Part shown: positions 19,517-28,564 of the stretch, piece after piece
Layout of the letters: every line of letters begins with the position of its first letter
How positions within the stretch are numbered: the first letter of the stretch is position 1
The notes under the pieces: model-generated
Databases searched by the model: none
What the model was told of the DNA's origin: nothing
What the model saw: only the letters and a program-made list of their open reading frames with translations
Source of the DNA: an uncultured Erysipelotrichaceae bacterium
GTDB lineage: Bacteria > Bacillota_I > Bacilli_A > Erysipelotrichales > Erysipelotrichaceae
Direction of reading: 5' to 3'
Assembly (NCBI GenBank): GCA_944326095.1
Contig: CALVCO010000009.1
Coordinates: 1 to 40,707 of the forward strand
DNA length: 40,707 nt
Position numbers and translations under genes: made by a program

Positions 19517-20443
19517 TTGACATTAAGCATTTTGATATTTAAACAAATTATCTCAATGTTTTTGATGATAATGGTAGGTTTTATCTTAATTAAGGCAAAA
19601 GTAATTGAAAAAAATGCCGGTTCTTATCTTGCAAAGGTTGTAATGTATGTTGTATTGCCATGTACGATAATTCATGCGTTTCAAATTGAAAGATCAGAAG
19701 AAACGATAAAAGGTTTATTGTTTGCATTTGGAGTGGCATTGGCTTGTAATATTTGCTTAGTTTGTGGCTCGTATGTATTTAAGAAGATATTTAAGTTAAA
19801 TGCTGTAGAACAAGCATCTATTACATATCCAAATTCTGGGGATATCTTAATTCCATTGGTTGCTAGTGTATTATCGCCAGAAATGACCGTATATTGCTGT
19901 GCCTTCATGGTCGTACAATTATTGTTCATGTTTACACATGGCATGCAATTGTTGGCTAATGAAAAGAGTTTAATTAAAATTGTTAAAAATCCTAATGTGA
20001 TTGCAATAATATTAGGAATACTATTATTGATTTTTAACATTGAAATTCCTGAAATCATTGATAAGACAATGAGCAGTTTTGCTTCTATGGTTGCACCATT
20101 AAGCATGCTTGTTATTGGTTGTTCGATTGCAAATTGTAATATTGTAGGTCAATTAAAAAAAATTAGGATATATTTAGTAGTATTGATTCGTCAGTTTTTG
20201 ATACCTTTATTGTTTTTGATCATTATTTATTTTTTAGGAGCAAAAAATTTAAATGCTTTGTTGCAAAGCATAATTCTTATAATTTATATGGCAATGGCAT
20301 CTTGTCCTGCTGCAACCGTGGTTAATATTGCACAGACTTATGACAAAGATCCTGAATATGCTAGTGTGATAAATGTAATAGGAGTAATAGCATTGATCTT
20401 TACATTGCCTTTAATGGTTTATATATTTCAAAGTATAATTTAA
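19517..20443 (+). CDS. AEC (auxin efflux carrier)-family transporter
   Basis: This 308-aa membrane protein has ten predicted helices in two halves of five. Family-typical segments are VMYVVLPCTIIHAF near 45-58, FPNSGD-like YPNSGDI (~100-106) and the C-terminal half with MASCPAATVVNIA. The AEC family exports organic acids, malate or other anions in bacteria. The start is TTG at 19517: AAGGTAGGA (19501-19509) is well placed, and the first ATG would remove part of helix 1. It lies 24 bp after the second GH1 and 17 bp before the third, so it is part of the operon. A plausible but unproven role is aglycone or acid export. Confidence 0.85.
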   Translation: MTLSILIFKQIISMFLMIMVGFILIKAKVIEKNAGSYLAKVVMYVVLPCTIIHAFQIERSEETIKGLLFAFGVALACNICLVCGSYVFKKIFKLNAVEQASITYPNSGDILIPLVASVLSPEMTVYCCAFMVVQLLFMFTHGMQLLANEKSLIKIVKNPNVIAIILGILLLIFNIEIPEIIDKTMSSFASMVAPLSMLVIGCSIANCNIVGQLKKIRIYLVVLIRQFLIPLLFLIIIYFLGAKNLNALLQSIILIIYMAMASCPAATVVNIAQTYDKDPEYASVINVIGVIALIFTLPLMVYIFQSII

Positions 20444-20448
20444 TTTAA

Positions 20449-21922
<1,474 letters not shown>

Positions 21923-21924
<2 letters not shown>

Positions 21925-21953
21925 AAAAGGGAGTGTAACAACTTCCTTTTTGC
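21923..21953 (+). terminator. intrinsic terminator ending the beta-glucoside operon
   Basis: AAAAAAGGGAGT pairs with ACTTCCTTTTT (one wobble) around GTAACA, followed by T and GC. It overlaps the stop codon of the third GH1. Confidence 0.8.
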
Positions 21954-22092
21954 TATAAAGCTATAAAGTATAGATTGGAGTGGATGTATTAGGATATATG
22001 ATCGATAATTAATAAATATGATATTAAAGGATATAAATATACCTTAGATATTTACTAAAATTATAAGTATTACATTTTTATAATAAAAAATA

Positions 22093-22120
22093 TTTACAAA
22101 TTGCTAAAAATCAGTATAAT
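22093..22120 (+). promoter_or_regulatory. promoter of potD-aguB
   Basis: TTTACA (22093-22098), a 16-bp spacer, and TATAAT (22115-22120). It lies 64 bp before the chosen potD start. The ~230 bp between the GH1 terminator and potD holds no other recognisable feature. Confidence 0.7.
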
Positions 22121-22183
22121 AATTTTTGTTTGGTAAAAAGAAATAAAAAGTTTAATAATACTAAACATAATGGAGGGAAAGCG

Positions 22184-23272
22184 ATGAAAAAGATTGTTTT
22201 ATTATTGAGCGTTTTTGCACTGACTTTAGCGCTTGGGGGATGTCAGTCATCTGAGAAAAGTGATTTTGATCCAGTTGCTGTTTACGGATGTGATACGATA
22301 AACGTGTATAACTGGGGAGAATATATCGGGGAAGATGTTATTTATAACTTTGAAAGAGATTTTAATGCTAAAGTAAATTATTCGTTGTTTGATTCAAATG
22401 AAATAATGTATACAAAACTTATTGGTGGTAACCAATATGATGTTTTGGTGCCTTCTGATTATATGATCGAAAGGTTGATTGCTGAAAATGCCTTACAACC
22501 ATTGGATCAAACTATATTGACCAATTTAAACGTTTTAGATGAAAGAGTTATTTCACTTAGAGATGCATATGATGATGGCGGAGTATATTCTGTTCCTTAT
22601 TTCTGGGGCTCTGTTGGTTTGCTTTATAACAAGAATATCGTTAGTGAAGAAGAGATCGATGAGCTAGGTTGGGATATCTTAAAAGATACAAAGTATGCTG
22701 GACAGATCTTTATGTATGATTCTGAAAGAGATAGTTTCATGGTTGCTTTAAAAGCTTTAGGTTATTCGATGAATACCGAAAATGAAGATGAAATAAATGA
22801 AGCTTATGAATGGCTGATGGCGGTTCAGCAGACAATGGATCCAGCGTATGTTACAGATGAAGTAAATGATGCCATGATCAATGAGGAAAAAGCTATAGCG
22901 GTCGTATATAGCGGGGCAGCAGCTTATATCATGTCAGAAAATGAGAATATGGCATTTGCCATGCCAAAACAAGGAACCAATGTTTGGTCTGATGCAATGG
23001 TAATTCCTGCTGATGCTAAGTGCCCTGGTTTAGCTAACGAATTTATTAATTATATGATAAGTTATGATTCAGCAATGGATAGTTCTGTTACTGTTGGTTA
23101 TACAAGCAGCAATAAGCAAGTTTTGGAAGAATTGACAGCAGAAGATGGATATTATGCAAATAATGGAGCTTATTTGCCTGATATCAGCAATCCAAAAAAT
23201 GAAGTCTTCAAACACAATGAGGTGTTGAAGAAGAAGCTTTCAGAATTATGGATAAAGGTAAAGGTAAGCTAA
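22184..23272 (+). CDS. potD: polyamine ABC-transporter substrate-binding lipoprotein (PotD-like)
   Basis: This 362-aa lipoprotein should bind spermidine or putrescine at the cell surface. The signal peptide ends in the lipobox LGGC with Cys20. The mature part matches PotD/PotF: INVYNWGEYIG near the start, then YDVLVPSDYMIERL, VPYFWGSVGLLYN and a C-terminal AMDSSVTVGYTSSN. A TTG-started reading frame opens at 22130, but the ATG at 22184 has TGGAGGGAAA before it and begins the signal peptide, so the upstream part is leader. No PotA, PotB or PotC gene is next to it, which is unusual for the family. The next gene, aguB, starts 10 bases after it in the same direction. Confidence 0.92.
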   Translation: MKKIVLLLSVFALTLALGGCQSSEKSDFDPVAVYGCDTINVYNWGEYIGEDVIYNFERDFNAKVNYSLFDSNEIMYTKLIGGNQYDVLVPSDYMIERLIAENALQPLDQTILTNLNVLDERVISLRDAYDDGGVYSVPYFWGSVGLLYNKNIVSEEEIDELGWDILKDTKYAGQIFMYDSERDSFMVALKALGYSMNTENEDEINEAYEWLMAVQQTMDPAYVTDEVNDAMINEEKAIAVVYSGAAAYIMSENENMAFAMPKQGTNVWSDAMVIPADAKCPGLANEFINYMISYDSAMDSSVTVGYTSSNKQVLEELTAEDGYYANNGAYLPDISNPKNEVFKHNEVLKKKLSELWIKVKVS

Positions 23273-23282
23273 GGAGCTAGCT

Positions 23283-24155
23283 ATGGTAAAAGTTGCTGCA
23301 ATCCAGATGCAATGTTCAAATGACATTGATGAAAATTTAAGAAAAGCTGAAAATTTTGTGCGTGAAGCAGCTATGAATGGTGCACAGATGATCTTATTGC
23401 CTGAGCTTTTTGCAAATGTTTATTTTTGTCAGGAAAGACGCTATGAATATTATCGATTGGCACATGAAGCTGAAAACGATCCTGCAGTGCAGATGGCAAT
23501 TAGATTAGCTTCAAATTATGATGTGGTTATTCCGGTAAGTTTTTATGAGAAAGATGGCAATAGTTTGTTCAATTCTGTTGCATGCATTGATGCTGGTGGA
23601 AAAAATTTGGGCATTTATCGTAAGACCCATATTCCGGATGATCACTTTTATCAAGAAAAATTCTATTTTTCACCGGGAAATTCTGGGTTTAAAGTTTTTG
23701 ATACCCATTATGGAAGATTAGGCGTTGGCATTTGCTGGGATCAATGGTTTAGCGAAACGGCTAGATGCCTAACCTTAAACGGAGCCCAACTGATAATGTA
23801 TCCTACTGCAATTGGCTCGGAACCGATCTTAGAGTGTGATAGCATGGGACATTGGCAAAGATGTATGCAAGGCCATGCAGCAAGCAATATCATTCCTGTA
23901 ATCGCGGCTAATCGAATCGGTAAAGAGAGCGTTGAACCATGTGAAAGCAATGGATCACAAAAATCATCTTTGGTTTTTTATGGCTCATCTTTCATGAGCG
24001 ATGAAACAGGAGAAATTGTTTGTCAAGCTTCGCGGGATCGTGAAGAGATCTTGTATCATGAATATGATCTGGCGGCCATCGATGAAAAAAGATTGAGCTG
24101 GGGAATATTTCGTGATCGTCGTCCAGAAGCGTATAATGATATCTTAAAAAAATAA
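23283..24155 (+). CDS. aguB: N-carbamoylputrescine amidase
   Basis: This cytosolic nitrilase-superfamily enzyme hydrolyses N-carbamoylputrescine to putrescine, CO2 and ammonia, the last step of the agmatine route. It has 290 aa, the usual length. The catalytic triad is visible: Glu41 (LLPELF), Lys114 (YRKTHIP) and Cys151 (GICWDQW). AguB hallmarks such as KFYFSPGNSGF and MYPTAIGSEP support the substrate. ATG 23283 follows AAGGAGCTAGCT, 10 bases after potD. No agmatine deiminase (aguA) or speA gene is in the window. Potentially the pair imports or recovers polyamines. Confidence 0.93.
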   Translation: MVKVAAIQMQCSNDIDENLRKAENFVREAAMNGAQMILLPELFANVYFCQERRYEYYRLAHEAENDPAVQMAIRLASNYDVVIPVSFYEKDGNSLFNSVACIDAGGKNLGIYRKTHIPDDHFYQEKFYFSPGNSGFKVFDTHYGRLGVGICWDQWFSETARCLTLNGAQLIMYPTAIGSEPILECDSMGHWQRCMQGHAASNIIPVIAANRIGKESVEPCESNGSQKSSLVFYGSSFMSDETGEIVCQASRDREEILYHEYDLAAIDEKRLSWGIFRDRRPEAYNDILKK

Positions 24156-24174
24156 GCTTAGGCTTATTTTTTTT
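24146..24174 (+). terminator. intrinsic terminator after aguB
   Basis: AAAAAATAAGC pairs with GCTTATTTTTTTT around a small loop and ends in eight T. Confidence 0.85.
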
Positions 24175-24176
24175 GA

Positions 24177-24191
24177 TGGAAACGCTTTAAA
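24177..24191 (+). promoter_or_regulatory. cre-like CcpA site upstream of the lactate permease gene
   Basis: TGGAAACGCTTTAAA fits the palindromic CcpA operator TGWAARCGYTTWNCW at all but a couple of positions. It is centred about 55 bp upstream of the predicted transcription start, a position typical of CcpA-activated promoters. Confidence 0.6.
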
Positions 24192-24203
24192 TAAAAATAG
24201 AGA

Positions 24204-24232
24204 TAGACAACAATTATTCATCGTACTAAAAT
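24204..24232 (+). promoter_or_regulatory. promoter of the lactate permease gene
   Basis: TAGACA (24204-24209), a 17-bp spacer, and TAAAAT (24227-24232), each 5 of 6 to consensus. The start codon is at 24259 behind AAAAAGGGG. Confidence 0.6.
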
Positions 24233-24258
24233 ATTGTTCGTAAAAAAAGGGGATAAAT

Positions 24259-25815
24259 ATGTTAGACAATATTTTTGTAATGTTTATTTTAGCTTTATTA
24301 CCAGTTATTTGGTTAGTTATAGCTTTGTGTATATTTAAGATTCAAGCACATATTGCTAGTGTGGGAGCATTTATTGTAGCGGCTATTGAAGCTTTGATCA
24401 TTTGGCAAATGCCTTTAATTAATGTTGCGCAAGCATCTTTAGAAGGATTTGCTATGGCTTTATGGCCAATTGTAATTGTTATTATTGCTGCGGTATTTAC
24501 TTATAATCTAACAGTTTATACTGGTGCAATGGACATTATTAAAAAAATGATTACTTCGGTAAGTGTTGATTCAAGAATATTAGTATTATTGATTGGTTGG
24601 TGTTTTGGGGGCTTTTTGGAAGGTATGGCAGGCTTTGGTGTAGCGATTGCTATTCCTGCTAGCATGTTATATGCTTTGGGTTTTAATCCTATTGTGGCGA
24701 TATTAGCTTGTTTGATTGCTAATGGTTGTCCTACGATGTTTGGTTCTATTGGTATACCAACAACTACTTTGGCTTCAGTTACAGGATTAGATAGTACCTT
24801 TTTAGCTTTTGTTCAAACTATTCAAACGGCACCATTATTATTTATTTCACCATTTTTAATGGTAATGTTAGTAGGTAAGGGTTTTAAAGCTCTTAAGGGA
24901 GTAATACCTTTTGTTTTGGTAGCTAGTTTGAGTTTTATAATTCCTGAAATTATAGCTGCTAGATTTATTGGGGCTGATCTTCCAGTAATAATAGCTAGTG
25001 TTTGTTCTTTGATTTGTTCATTTGCTTATGCAACTCTTAGAAAAAATGCTATAGTTCCTGAAGAATATAAGATGAATATTGTTAAAGATGAGAAAAGCAT
25101 TAGTTTAAAAGATGCTTTAGTGGCTTGGTCACCTTTTATTTTAATTTTTATCTTTTTGTTAGTTACTAGTAAATTGGTTCCTTTTATTAATGAACCATTG
25201 AGTTCTATTAAGACTTCTTTACTGATATATCAAGGAGATGGTGGTACACCTTATACCTTTACATGGATTAATACACCAGGAGTTTTAATTTTAATTGCTG
25301 GTATTATTGGAGGCTTTATTCAAAAATGTAAACTTAAAGATTTGTTTAAAGTTATGATTGATACTATTAAACAAATGTCTAAGACTATATGTACAATGCT
25401 AGGAGTATTGGCTTGTGCTAAGATCATGGGTTATTCAGGTATGATTAGCGATATTAGTACTTTCTTTGTTAGTGTATTAGGTACGCTATTCCCTCTTGCT
25501 TCAGCTTTAATAGGAGCACTTGGTACTTTTGTTACAGGTAGTGGAACTAGTTCAGAAGTATTATTTGGTAATGTTCAATTAGAAGCAGCTAGGGCTATTG
25601 GCGTTAATGAATATTGGTTAGTTGCGGCCAATTCGTTAGGTACTAGTGCTGGTAAAATGTTAGCTCCACAAAGTATTGCAATCGGATGTGCAGCTTGTGG
25701 TTTACAGGGGAAAGATGGAGAAATCTTAGGTAAGATTGCTAAATATGCCTTTGGTTATGTTATAATCATGGCTTTGATTGTTTATTTTGGTCAAGGAATA
25801 ATTAATTTGTTATAA
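24259..25815 (+). CDS. lctP: L-lactate permease (LctP family)
   Basis: This 518-aa membrane protein moves lactate with H+ across the membrane. About 12-14 helices are seen from residue 5 onward. Family patterns are WCFGGFLEGMAGFGVAIAIPA near 113-133 with the conserved Glu, ANGCPTMFGSIGIP, and near the end GTFVTGSGTSSEVLFG and SAGKMLAPQSIAI. It is convergent with ldh and shares its terminator. A cre-like site and its own promoter precede it. In a fermenting cell the likely role is lactate exchange coupled to LDH; direction cannot be told from sequence. Start ATG 24259 has a consensus ribosome site. Confidence 0.93.
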   Translation: MLDNIFVMFILALLPVIWLVIALCIFKIQAHIASVGAFIVAAIEALIIWQMPLINVAQASLEGFAMALWPIVIVIIAAVFTYNLTVYTGAMDIIKKMITSVSVDSRILVLLIGWCFGGFLEGMAGFGVAIAIPASMLYALGFNPIVAILACLIANGCPTMFGSIGIPTTTLASVTGLDSTFLAFVQTIQTAPLLFISPFLMVMLVGKGFKALKGVIPFVLVASLSFIIPEIIAARFIGADLPVIIASVCSLICSFAYATLRKNAIVPEEYKMNIVKDEKSISLKDALVAWSPFILIFIFLLVTSKLVPFINEPLSSIKTSLLIYQGDGGTPYTFTWINTPGVLILIAGIIGGFIQKCKLKDLFKVMIDTIKQMSKTICTMLGVLACAKIMGYSGMISDISTFFVSVLGTLFPLASALIGALGTFVTGSGTSSEVLFGNVQLEAARAIGVNEYWLVAANSLGTSAGKMLAPQSIAIGCAACGLQGKDGEILGKIAKYAFGYVIIMALIVYFGQGIINLL

Positions 25816-25826
25816 AAAGCATTATA

Positions 25827-25853
25827 AAAGGTCGATTGTTGAAATCGACCTTT
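25827..25853. terminator. bidirectional terminator between lctP and ldh
   Basis: GGTCGATT (25830-25837) and AATCGACC (25843-25850) are an exact 8-bp stem with A-rich left and T-rich right flanks, so it works for both convergent genes. Confidence 0.85.
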
Positions 25854-25857
25854 AAGT

Positions 25858-26820
25858 TTATTCAGCTAAGATAGGATCTACTACTTCTTTAATGATATTC
25901 TTTAGATTTTCACAAGAAGCATCGAATTTACCTTGGTCTACTTGATTTAGATGCAAGTGAACAACTTCGCGAATTCCTTCTTTATTAACGATTGCTGGTA
26001 CACCAATATACAAACCAGTTTGTCCATATTCACCATTTTGTGGAGCTGAGATGGTCATGATGGCATTCTCATTATTTAAGATAGCATGAACCAAACGATT
26101 TAAAGAAAGTCCGATACCATAATAAGTAGCTTTTTTCTTTTCGATAATTTCATATGCAGCATTTCTTACACTTTCATAGATAGTTAGTAATTCAGAAAGA
26201 TCTTTATCTTGTTCATCAAGAATTTCTAAAAGGCTCTTACATCCTACATAGGCATGAATCCAAGGAACAAAGCTTGAATCACCATGTTCTCCCATGATAT
26301 AAGCATGGACATTAGTGGAATTGACATTAAAATATTCACTGATTTTAGTACGTAAACGGGCAGTATCTAGTAAAGTACCAGAACCGATTACTTGTTTTTC
26401 TGGTAGACCAGTTACTTTTTGCGCAACATAAGTCATAATATCTACAGGATTACTTGCAACCACTATAACACCATTGAAGCCTGAAGCTTTAATTTGTTCG
26501 CAGATGCTTTTCATAATCTTGGTATTAATACCAGTTAATTCTAGGCGGGTTTGACCTGGTTTTTGAGCAGCTCCAGCAGTTATGACGATGATGGCTGCAT
26601 CTTTACAATCACTATAGTCTCCTGCTTTAATTCTAATTTTACTAGTTGAATATGGTAAACCATGACTTAAGTCTAAAGCTTCTCCTTCAGCTTTTTCTTT
26701 GTTTACATCTACTAATACTAATTCATCAATACCTGGTTGAGATAGAAAAGTATATGCCATACTCATTCCTACAAAACCAGTGCCTACTAAGACAATTTTT
26801 CTGTTTTCTATTATATTCAT
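25858..26820 (-). CDS. ldh: L-lactate dehydrogenase
   Basis: This cytosolic enzyme reduces pyruvate to L-lactate with NADH and regenerates NAD+. It has 320 aa. The Rossmann motif is VGTGFVG (12-18). The specificity loop GQTR has Gln90, which selects pyruvate over oxaloacetate (malate dehydrogenase has Arg), and Arg92. SNPVD (123-127), DTARLR with Arg155, and the active-site His179 in GEHGDS are all in place. ATG 26820 follows AAAGGAGAT. It is monocistronic and convergent with the lactate permease gene. I found no cre-like box in its short upstream region. Confidence 0.96.
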   Translation of the reverse strand: MNIIENRKIVLVGTGFVGMSMAYTFLSQPGIDELVLVDVNKEKAEGEALDLSHGLPYSTSKIRIKAGDYSDCKDAAIIVITAGAAQKPGQTRLELTGINTKIMKSICEQIKASGFNGVIVVASNPVDIMTYVAQKVTGLPEKQVIGSGTLLDTARLRTKISEYFNVNSTNVHAYIMGEHGDSSFVPWIHAYVGCKSLLEILDEQDKDLSELLTIYESVRNAAYEIIEKKKATYYGIGLSLNRLVHAILNNENAIMTISAPQNGEYGQTGLYIGVPAIVNKEGIREVVHLHLNQVDQGKFDASCENLKNIIKEVVDPILAE

Positions 26821-26933
26821 AATCTATCTCCTTTATTTATATTATAATACTTTTATCTTATTTTTGATATTAATACTATTCATTAATATTTGTTTTTCGT
26901 GCTAAAATAACTATGAAAAGGAAGTATGCGATT

Positions 26934-27719
26934 ATGGAAAATATTAGAGTAGGTTTTATCGGATATGGGAATATGGCCCAAGCTATTATTCAAGGCTTGC
27001 TTAGAGTAAAAGCGATGGATAATAGGGCAATTTATGTTAGTAGTGCTCACTATGATCAATTGACAATTAAGACGATTGGTTTAGATATTAATGCTTGTAA
27101 AACTAATCAGGAAGTAGTAGAAAAAAGTGATTTAATTATAATTGCGGTTAAACCTAATGTTGTAGAAACTGTTATTGAAGAAATTAAAGGAGTAGCTACT
27201 AATAAGATTTTTGTTAATGTGGCGGCTGGTTATAATTATGAAAAGATGAAATTAATAGCGAAAAATTTGGATTGTATTTGTACTATTCCTAATTTAGCAG
27301 TTATGGTAAATGAGGGTATAACTATTTGTGAAGATAAGCATTCTTTAGATGTAATTCAATTAGCAACTTTCAAAAAATTATTTTCTAAATTAGGTAGTAT
27401 TGAATTTGTAAATGATAAACAATTAAGCATTGCGGGAACTATTAGTGGATGCTCACCAGCTTTTACGATGATGTATGTTGAAGCTTTAGCTGATGCTGGG
27501 GTGCAATTTGGTTTAACTAGGGAACAAGCGTATCGTTTAGCTTCTCAAATGATTGTTGGCTCTGGTAAAATGCAATTAGAGACAAAACTACATCCTGCGC
27601 AAATAAAAGATATGGTTTGTTCGCCTAATGGTACAACTATTAAAGGTGTTAATTCTTTGGAAAAAGATGGCTTTAAGGGTAGTGTTGTTAAATGTATTGA
27701 AACTATTGAAGGAAGATAA
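26934..27719 (+). CDS. proC: pyrroline-5-carboxylate reductase
   Basis: This cytosolic enzyme makes proline from pyrroline-5-carboxylate with NAD(P)H. The N-terminal Rossmann motif is GFIGYGNMAQAII, followed by IIAVKPNVVE and VNVAAGYNYEKM. The C-terminal dimerisation domain has SGCSPAFTMMYVEALADAG and the motif MVCSPNGTTIKG near the end. A reading frame starts at 26913, but the ATG at 26934 has AAAGGAAG at 9 nt spacing and removes a seven-residue leader (MKRKYAI) that the family lacks. A TAAAAT at 26903-26908 would place the transcript start close to 26913, which also favours the later codon. The HAD gene follows after 5 nt and is probably cotranscribed. Confidence 0.93.
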   Translation: MENIRVGFIGYGNMAQAIIQGLLRVKAMDNRAIYVSSAHYDQLTIKTIGLDINACKTNQEVVEKSDLIIIAVKPNVVETVIEEIKGVATNKIFVNVAAGYNYEKMKLIAKNLDCICTIPNLAVMVNEGITICEDKHSLDVIQLATFKKLFSKLGSIEFVNDKQLSIAGTISGCSPAFTMMYVEALADAGVQFGLTREQAYRLASQMIVGSGKMQLETKLHPAQIKDMVCSPNGTTIKGVNSLEKDGFKGSVVKCIETIEGR

Positions 27720-27724
27720 ATATC

Positions 27725-28564
27725 ATGCTATTTGCGATGGATTTAGATGGTACTTTATTATTGCCTAAATTGCCTCAATTTGATGATTATATCGAGAATA
27801 GTTTAAGAGAGATAATTGCTAAAGGGCATGAAGTTGTATTTGTTACAGGGCGTAATTATTATGAGCTTATTGAAGAAAAAAACTTGTGGGGAATGCCTTG
27901 TTATATAATTGGTTTAAATGGTGAAGTTATCTTAGATAAAAAACGTAATATAATTTATCAAAATAGTTTAGATAAAACCGTTGTTTCAGGCTTGTATGCT
28001 AACTTTTATGATTTTCCTTTTGAATATATAACTTTTGATTCAAAATTGGTTACAGTTGATGAAAATAGCTTTAAAAAGCATTTTATTAGTTCTTTTCCAG
28101 AAAACTTCTTTGAAGATGAAAAGATGAAAGAATATTTAGAAGAAATATTAAAATTAAATAGTTATAATATTTCACAAGAAGATTTATTAAATAAAGATAT
28201 TATTAAAGTTGAATTAATGAATCGTAATAAAGATCTTTGTTTTAAATTGAGCCAAGGTTTATATCAAGAATATCCTAATAAATTAACTTGTTTATATGAT
28301 GGTAATGCTTTAACTATTTGTAATGAATTTATGGATAAAGCTAAAGCTTTACAATTATTATGTTCATATTTAAATATTAATCATGAATTAGTTTATGTAT
28401 TTGGTGATGGAAGCAATGATATAACCATGTTAAAACAGTTTGAAAATTCTTATGCTGTAGAAAATGCTAGTGTTAAAGTTAAAGAGGTTGCTAAAAATAT
28501 TATTGAAGATAATTGTCATTATGGAGTTATTAAAGCCATTATGCAAATATTGGGCCAGGATTAA
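27725..28564 (+). CDS. HAD-superfamily (Cof-type) phosphatase
   Basis: This 279-aa soluble phosphatase of the Cof/YidA type has the nucleophile motif MDLDGTLL at residues 5-12, motif II FVTGRN, a C2-type cap in the middle, a Lys in motif III (~AKALQL) and motif IV GDGSNDITML. Members dephosphorylate sugar phosphates or flavin/PLP phosphates; the natural substrate is unknown. It starts 5 nt after proC with the ribosome site GAAGGA inside the proC end. Its stop overlaps the stop of the minus-strand surface-protein gene by four bases (TTAA at 28561-28564). Confidence 0.9.
   Translation: MLFAMDLDGTLLLPKLPQFDDYIENSLREIIAKGHEVVFVTGRNYYELIEEKNLWGMPCYIIGLNGEVILDKKRNIIYQNSLDKTVVSGLYANFYDFPFEYITFDSKLVTVDENSFKKHFISSFPENFFEDEKMKEYLEEILKLNSYNISQEDLLNKDIIKVELMNRNKDLCFKLSQGLYQEYPNKLTCLYDGNALTICNEFMDKAKALQLLCSYLNINHELVYVFGDGSNDITMLKQFENSYAVENASVKVKEVAKNIIEDNCHYGVIKAIMQILGQD

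Noticed and set aside
22130-22183. Upstream TTG start for the PotD-like gene
   Set aside because: It would put 18 charged residues before a complete lipoprotein signal peptide, while the ATG at 22184 has a consensus ribosome site.
28440-28560. Possible lost anchor helix of the giant protein beyond its stop codon
   Set aside because: Frames read past the stop on the minus strand give no clear sorting motif with helix and basic tail, only antisense of the HAD gene, so I do not claim a simple frameshift.
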